This document shows positions 61,668 through 63,612 of a stretch of DNA of 63,612 bases, one piece after another. A model generated the notes under the pieces. That model was not told where the DNA came from. It made no database searches and saw only the letters and a list, made by a program, of their open reading frames with translations. The translations under genes were made by a program, and so were the position numbers. Numbering within the stretch: the stretch's first letter is position 1; the number at the start of each line of letters is the position of its first letter. This stretch comes from an uncultured Alphaproteobacteria bacterium (lineage in GTDB: Bacteria; Pseudomonadota; Alphaproteobacteria; HIMB59), in the NCBI GenBank assembly GCA_902588615.1, contig CACIPV010000005.1, positions 1 to 63,612 on the forward strand, read 5' to 3'.

Positions 61668-62492
61668 TTCAAATCCCCCACTATTCCAAGCACCAGAAAT
61701 AAAGAAGAGAAAGTTCCAATCAAAACTCCAAAAATAAAAACTATTGGCATTTCAGTTAAATTGACAGGTGCTAGAAAAACCAGACATAATAATGCCAATA
61801 TAGTTGTGAAACTTGTCAATATAGTTCTTCGAAGATTTAATTTGATTGAGTTGTTAACATTAGTTTCAAAATTATCTTTATTTTCCTCGTTTGAAGTTAA
61901 ACTTCTAAGCCGATCAAATAAAACTATAGTATCGTTTATGCTGTAACCTGCAATTAGTAGCAAAGCTGCTATCATTGTTAAATTAAATTCAATATTAAAT
62001 AATGACATAAAGCCTATAGCTACAAAAACATCATGTAATAATGCGAATATACCTGATGCTGCAAACTGCCAATCAAACCTTATCCAAACATAAACAGCTA
62101 TTACCAACAAAGAAGATGCTAAAGCATAAATAGAATTTTTTATAAGTTCTTCACTAAAAGTTGGTTCTATATACTCAGAGAGTAATATTTCAATATCAGG
62201 ATTTTGATCAATTATATTTTTTATTTCTTCAATAAAAACAGGATTATTATCACCTGACTCTATTCTGATACTGAAAACATCACTGCCAACCTCTCTTTTA
62301 ATTAAGACTTCTCTGTCAGAGTCTATAAAATCAAAGTATTCATTAAGCTGATTAGTTGTTAAGTTTGATTTTACCTCAAAGTTTAATCCACCTTTGAAAT
62401 CAATTCCCAAATTTAATCCTTTAAAAAAAATAATTATAATTGTTAAAATTATAAGAGTAAGATTTATTTTTAAAAGAATAAAAATTAATCAT
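61634..62492 (-). CDS. secF: protein translocase subunit SecF, apparent single-base frameshift near the N-terminus
   Basis: SecF is the six-helix RND partner of SecD that aids protein export. The main frame from 62410 shows LGIDFKGG, a periplasmic domain, and the EGYSINDTIVLFDRLR and LRRTILTSFTTILALLCL motifs. The natural start is ATG 62492, overlapping the secD stop as ATGA. It reads MINFYSFK and is then out of frame. Removing one A from the A5 run (T5 at 62467-62471 on the plus strand) joins it to INLTLIILTIIIIFFKGLN and restores a 285-residue SecF with its first membrane helix. Confidence 0.8.
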
Positions 62493-63612
62493 CTTTGAAG
62501 TCCAAGGTATTTTATTGAAGTAATATTAATAAATAATTTTAGTATTATGTAAGTAACTATTAAAGAGGATATAATTCCAATAATTAATGAAATTGAAAAA
62601 CCTCTAATAGGCCCAAAACCAAAAGCAAATAAAAAAATAGCTGCGAATAATGTTGTTAAATTAGAGTCAAGAATTGTTACATAGGCAGAATTGAAACCAT
62701 GGTTTTTAGGGTCTTCAATATTATGTTTAAAATTTTCTCGAATTCTTTCAAATATTAAAACATTTGCGTCTACACACATTCCTATTGTTAATACTATTCC
62801 AATAACACCAGGTAATGTTAATGTTGTGTTTAATAAGGACATCATTGCAAAAAGTAGAGACAGACAGCTAATAATTGTGATAACTGTAAAAAATCCTGAA
62901 ATTCTATAATAAATAATCATAAAAAGAGTAATAGCTATAAGAGCTATTATTGATGCTATAACTCCTTTCTCTACACCTTCTTGTCCAAGAGTTGGGCCTA
63001 TTTGTTTTTCTTGAATTATTTTTATTTGAGTGGGTAAAGATCCAGACTTTAAAATGATTGCAAGATTATTAGCAGTTTCATTTGTAAAACCTCCAGATAT
63101 TTGACCACTGCCGCCAGTAATTGACTCTCTTATAACGGGAGCAGTGATTAAAGAACCATCAAGAACTATTGCAAATCTAGAACCGACATTTTCAGAAGTC
63201 ATTTTCGCAAAAAGATCTGAACCCTCTTTATTAAAAGAAAAAGCAACGACTGGTTCATTTTGATTATATTGAAGTGATGCATCTTGAATAAAGTCACCAG
63301 TTATATTTGGAATTTCTTGAACTCTAACTTGTTCACCAGTTTCTTCATTTATAAAAGTCTTAGAACCAACTATATTATTTTTTTCAAGGTGCAATGTTAA
63401 TTTAGCCGTTTTGGAGATTACTTCTTTGACGTTATTATCCAAATCACCAGGTATTTCTAATAAAATTTTATTTAATCCTACTTTTTGTATAGATAATTCT
63501 TTATTACCAAGAAAATCAACTCTTGACCTGACAATTTCGACTGCATTTAAAGTCATATCTGACAATGATTTATTAAAACTTTGTTTAGAAAAAATATAAC
63601 TATTTTCCTTAT
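62489..63612 (-). CDS. secD: protein translocase subunit SecD (5' end outside window)
   Basis: The frame stays open to the right window edge, so the N-terminal helix and first periplasmic part are missing. Visible is the typical AVEIVRSRVDFLGNKE segment, then ITGDFIQDASLQYNQ and the RND-type membrane half with GVIGIVLTIGMCVDANVLIFERIRENF and ALFAAIFLFAFGFGPIRGF. It pairs with SecF downstream (ATGA overlap) to use the proton gradient in late export. About 374 residues are in the window out of about 520 expected. Confidence 0.93.
   Translation of the reverse strand, partial: KENSYIFSKQSFNKSLSDMTLNAVEIVRSRVDFLGNKELSIQKVGLNKILLEIPGDLDNNVKEVISKTAKLTLHLEKNNIVGSKTFINEETGEQVRVQEIPNITGDFIQDASLQYNQNEPVVAFSFNKEGSDLFAKMTSENVGSRFAIVLDGSLITAPVIRESITGGSGQISGGFTNETANNLAIILKSGSLPTQIKIIQEKQIGPTLGQEGVEKGVIASIIALIAITLFMIIYYRISGFFTVITIISCLSLLFAMMSLLNTTLTLPGVIGIVLTIGMCVDANVLIFERIRENFKHNIEDPKNHGFNSAYVTILDSNLTTLFAAIFLFAFGFGPIRGFSISLIIGIISSLIVTYIILKLFINITSIKYLGLQR

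Noticed and set aside
1..63612. CRISPR arrays, insertion sequences, phage genes, rRNA
   Set aside because: No repeat-spacer pattern, transposase, integrase or rRNA sequence was seen anywhere in the window.

Overview
The window is about 70 percent A+T, almost fully coding, and has no gene-free stretch longer than about 135 bases. Many neighbouring genes overlap by 4 to 20 bases, and several divergent pairs share their start codons. Gene order (ssb-gyrA-coaD divergent from uvrA; sdhE-mfd divergent from recG; mltB-rlpA-dacA-tmk-holB-metG-tatD-MBL) is that of an alphaproteobacterium. The base composition, small proteins and osmolyte/glycerol-phosphate uptake genes suggest a streamlined marine lineage of the SAR11, HIMB59 or AEGEAN-169 type. 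That placement is inference; no rRNA gene is present.

Layout. 1-8.8 kb: a partial DsbA-like oxidoreductase, a small membrane protein, a YbaK-like editing protein, then one long leftward operon (mltB to the MBL hydrolase) for murein, thymidylate, DNA polymerase and Met-tRNA functions. 8.8-11.8 kb: an FMN-dependent 2-hydroxyacid oxidase, membrane proteins and tRNA-Ser(UGA). 11.8-19.6 kb: a leftward operon sdhE-mfd-small ORF-2OG oxygenase-lipoprotein-ABM monooxygenase-membrane protein, with recG facing the other way. 19.6-26 kb: small membrane proteins, a broken double-DUF2061 gene, mnmH, thiL, cfa and nadE. 26-31 kb: a Ugp-type ABC transporter with two tandem UgpE permease genes. 31-35.5 kb: aroQ, a biotin transporter, an HDAC-family deacetylase and a malonyl-CoA-ligase-like enzyme.

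35.6-54.6 kb is the accessory metabolic part and the most interesting one. A betaine/TMAO-type ABC system is split into three transcription units: a binding protein, a double-domain permease and an ATPase. The permease gene heads a tight leftward operon with a cytoplasmic molybdopterin S/N-oxide reductase, a GcvT-fold tetrahydrofolate-linked enzyme and an SDR dehydrogenase; a BKACE enzyme converges on it. Two further operons then converge. One (rightward) carries an iron alcohol dehydrogenase, a frameshifted amidase, an EamA transporter, a homocysteine-methyltransferase-like protein and an enolase-superfamily enzyme. The other (leftward) carries an aldehyde dehydrogenase, a VOC protein and a second homocysteine-methyltransferase-like protein. 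Both methyltransferase-like proteins have His where the family normally has its first zinc Cys. Together these genes suggest uptake and stepwise dismantling of methylated or oxidised osmolytes with methyl transfer to folate and homocysteine. The substrates cannot be read from sequence.

54.6-63.6 kb returns to housekeeping: ssb-gyrA-coaD-tRNA-Lys-ytoQ leftward, uvrA rightward and secD-secF leftward (secD runs off the window). Three genes carry apparent reading-frame breaks (double DUF2061, amidase, secF). Two of these lie in A-runs, so sequencing or assembly indels must be considered alongside real decay or slippage.
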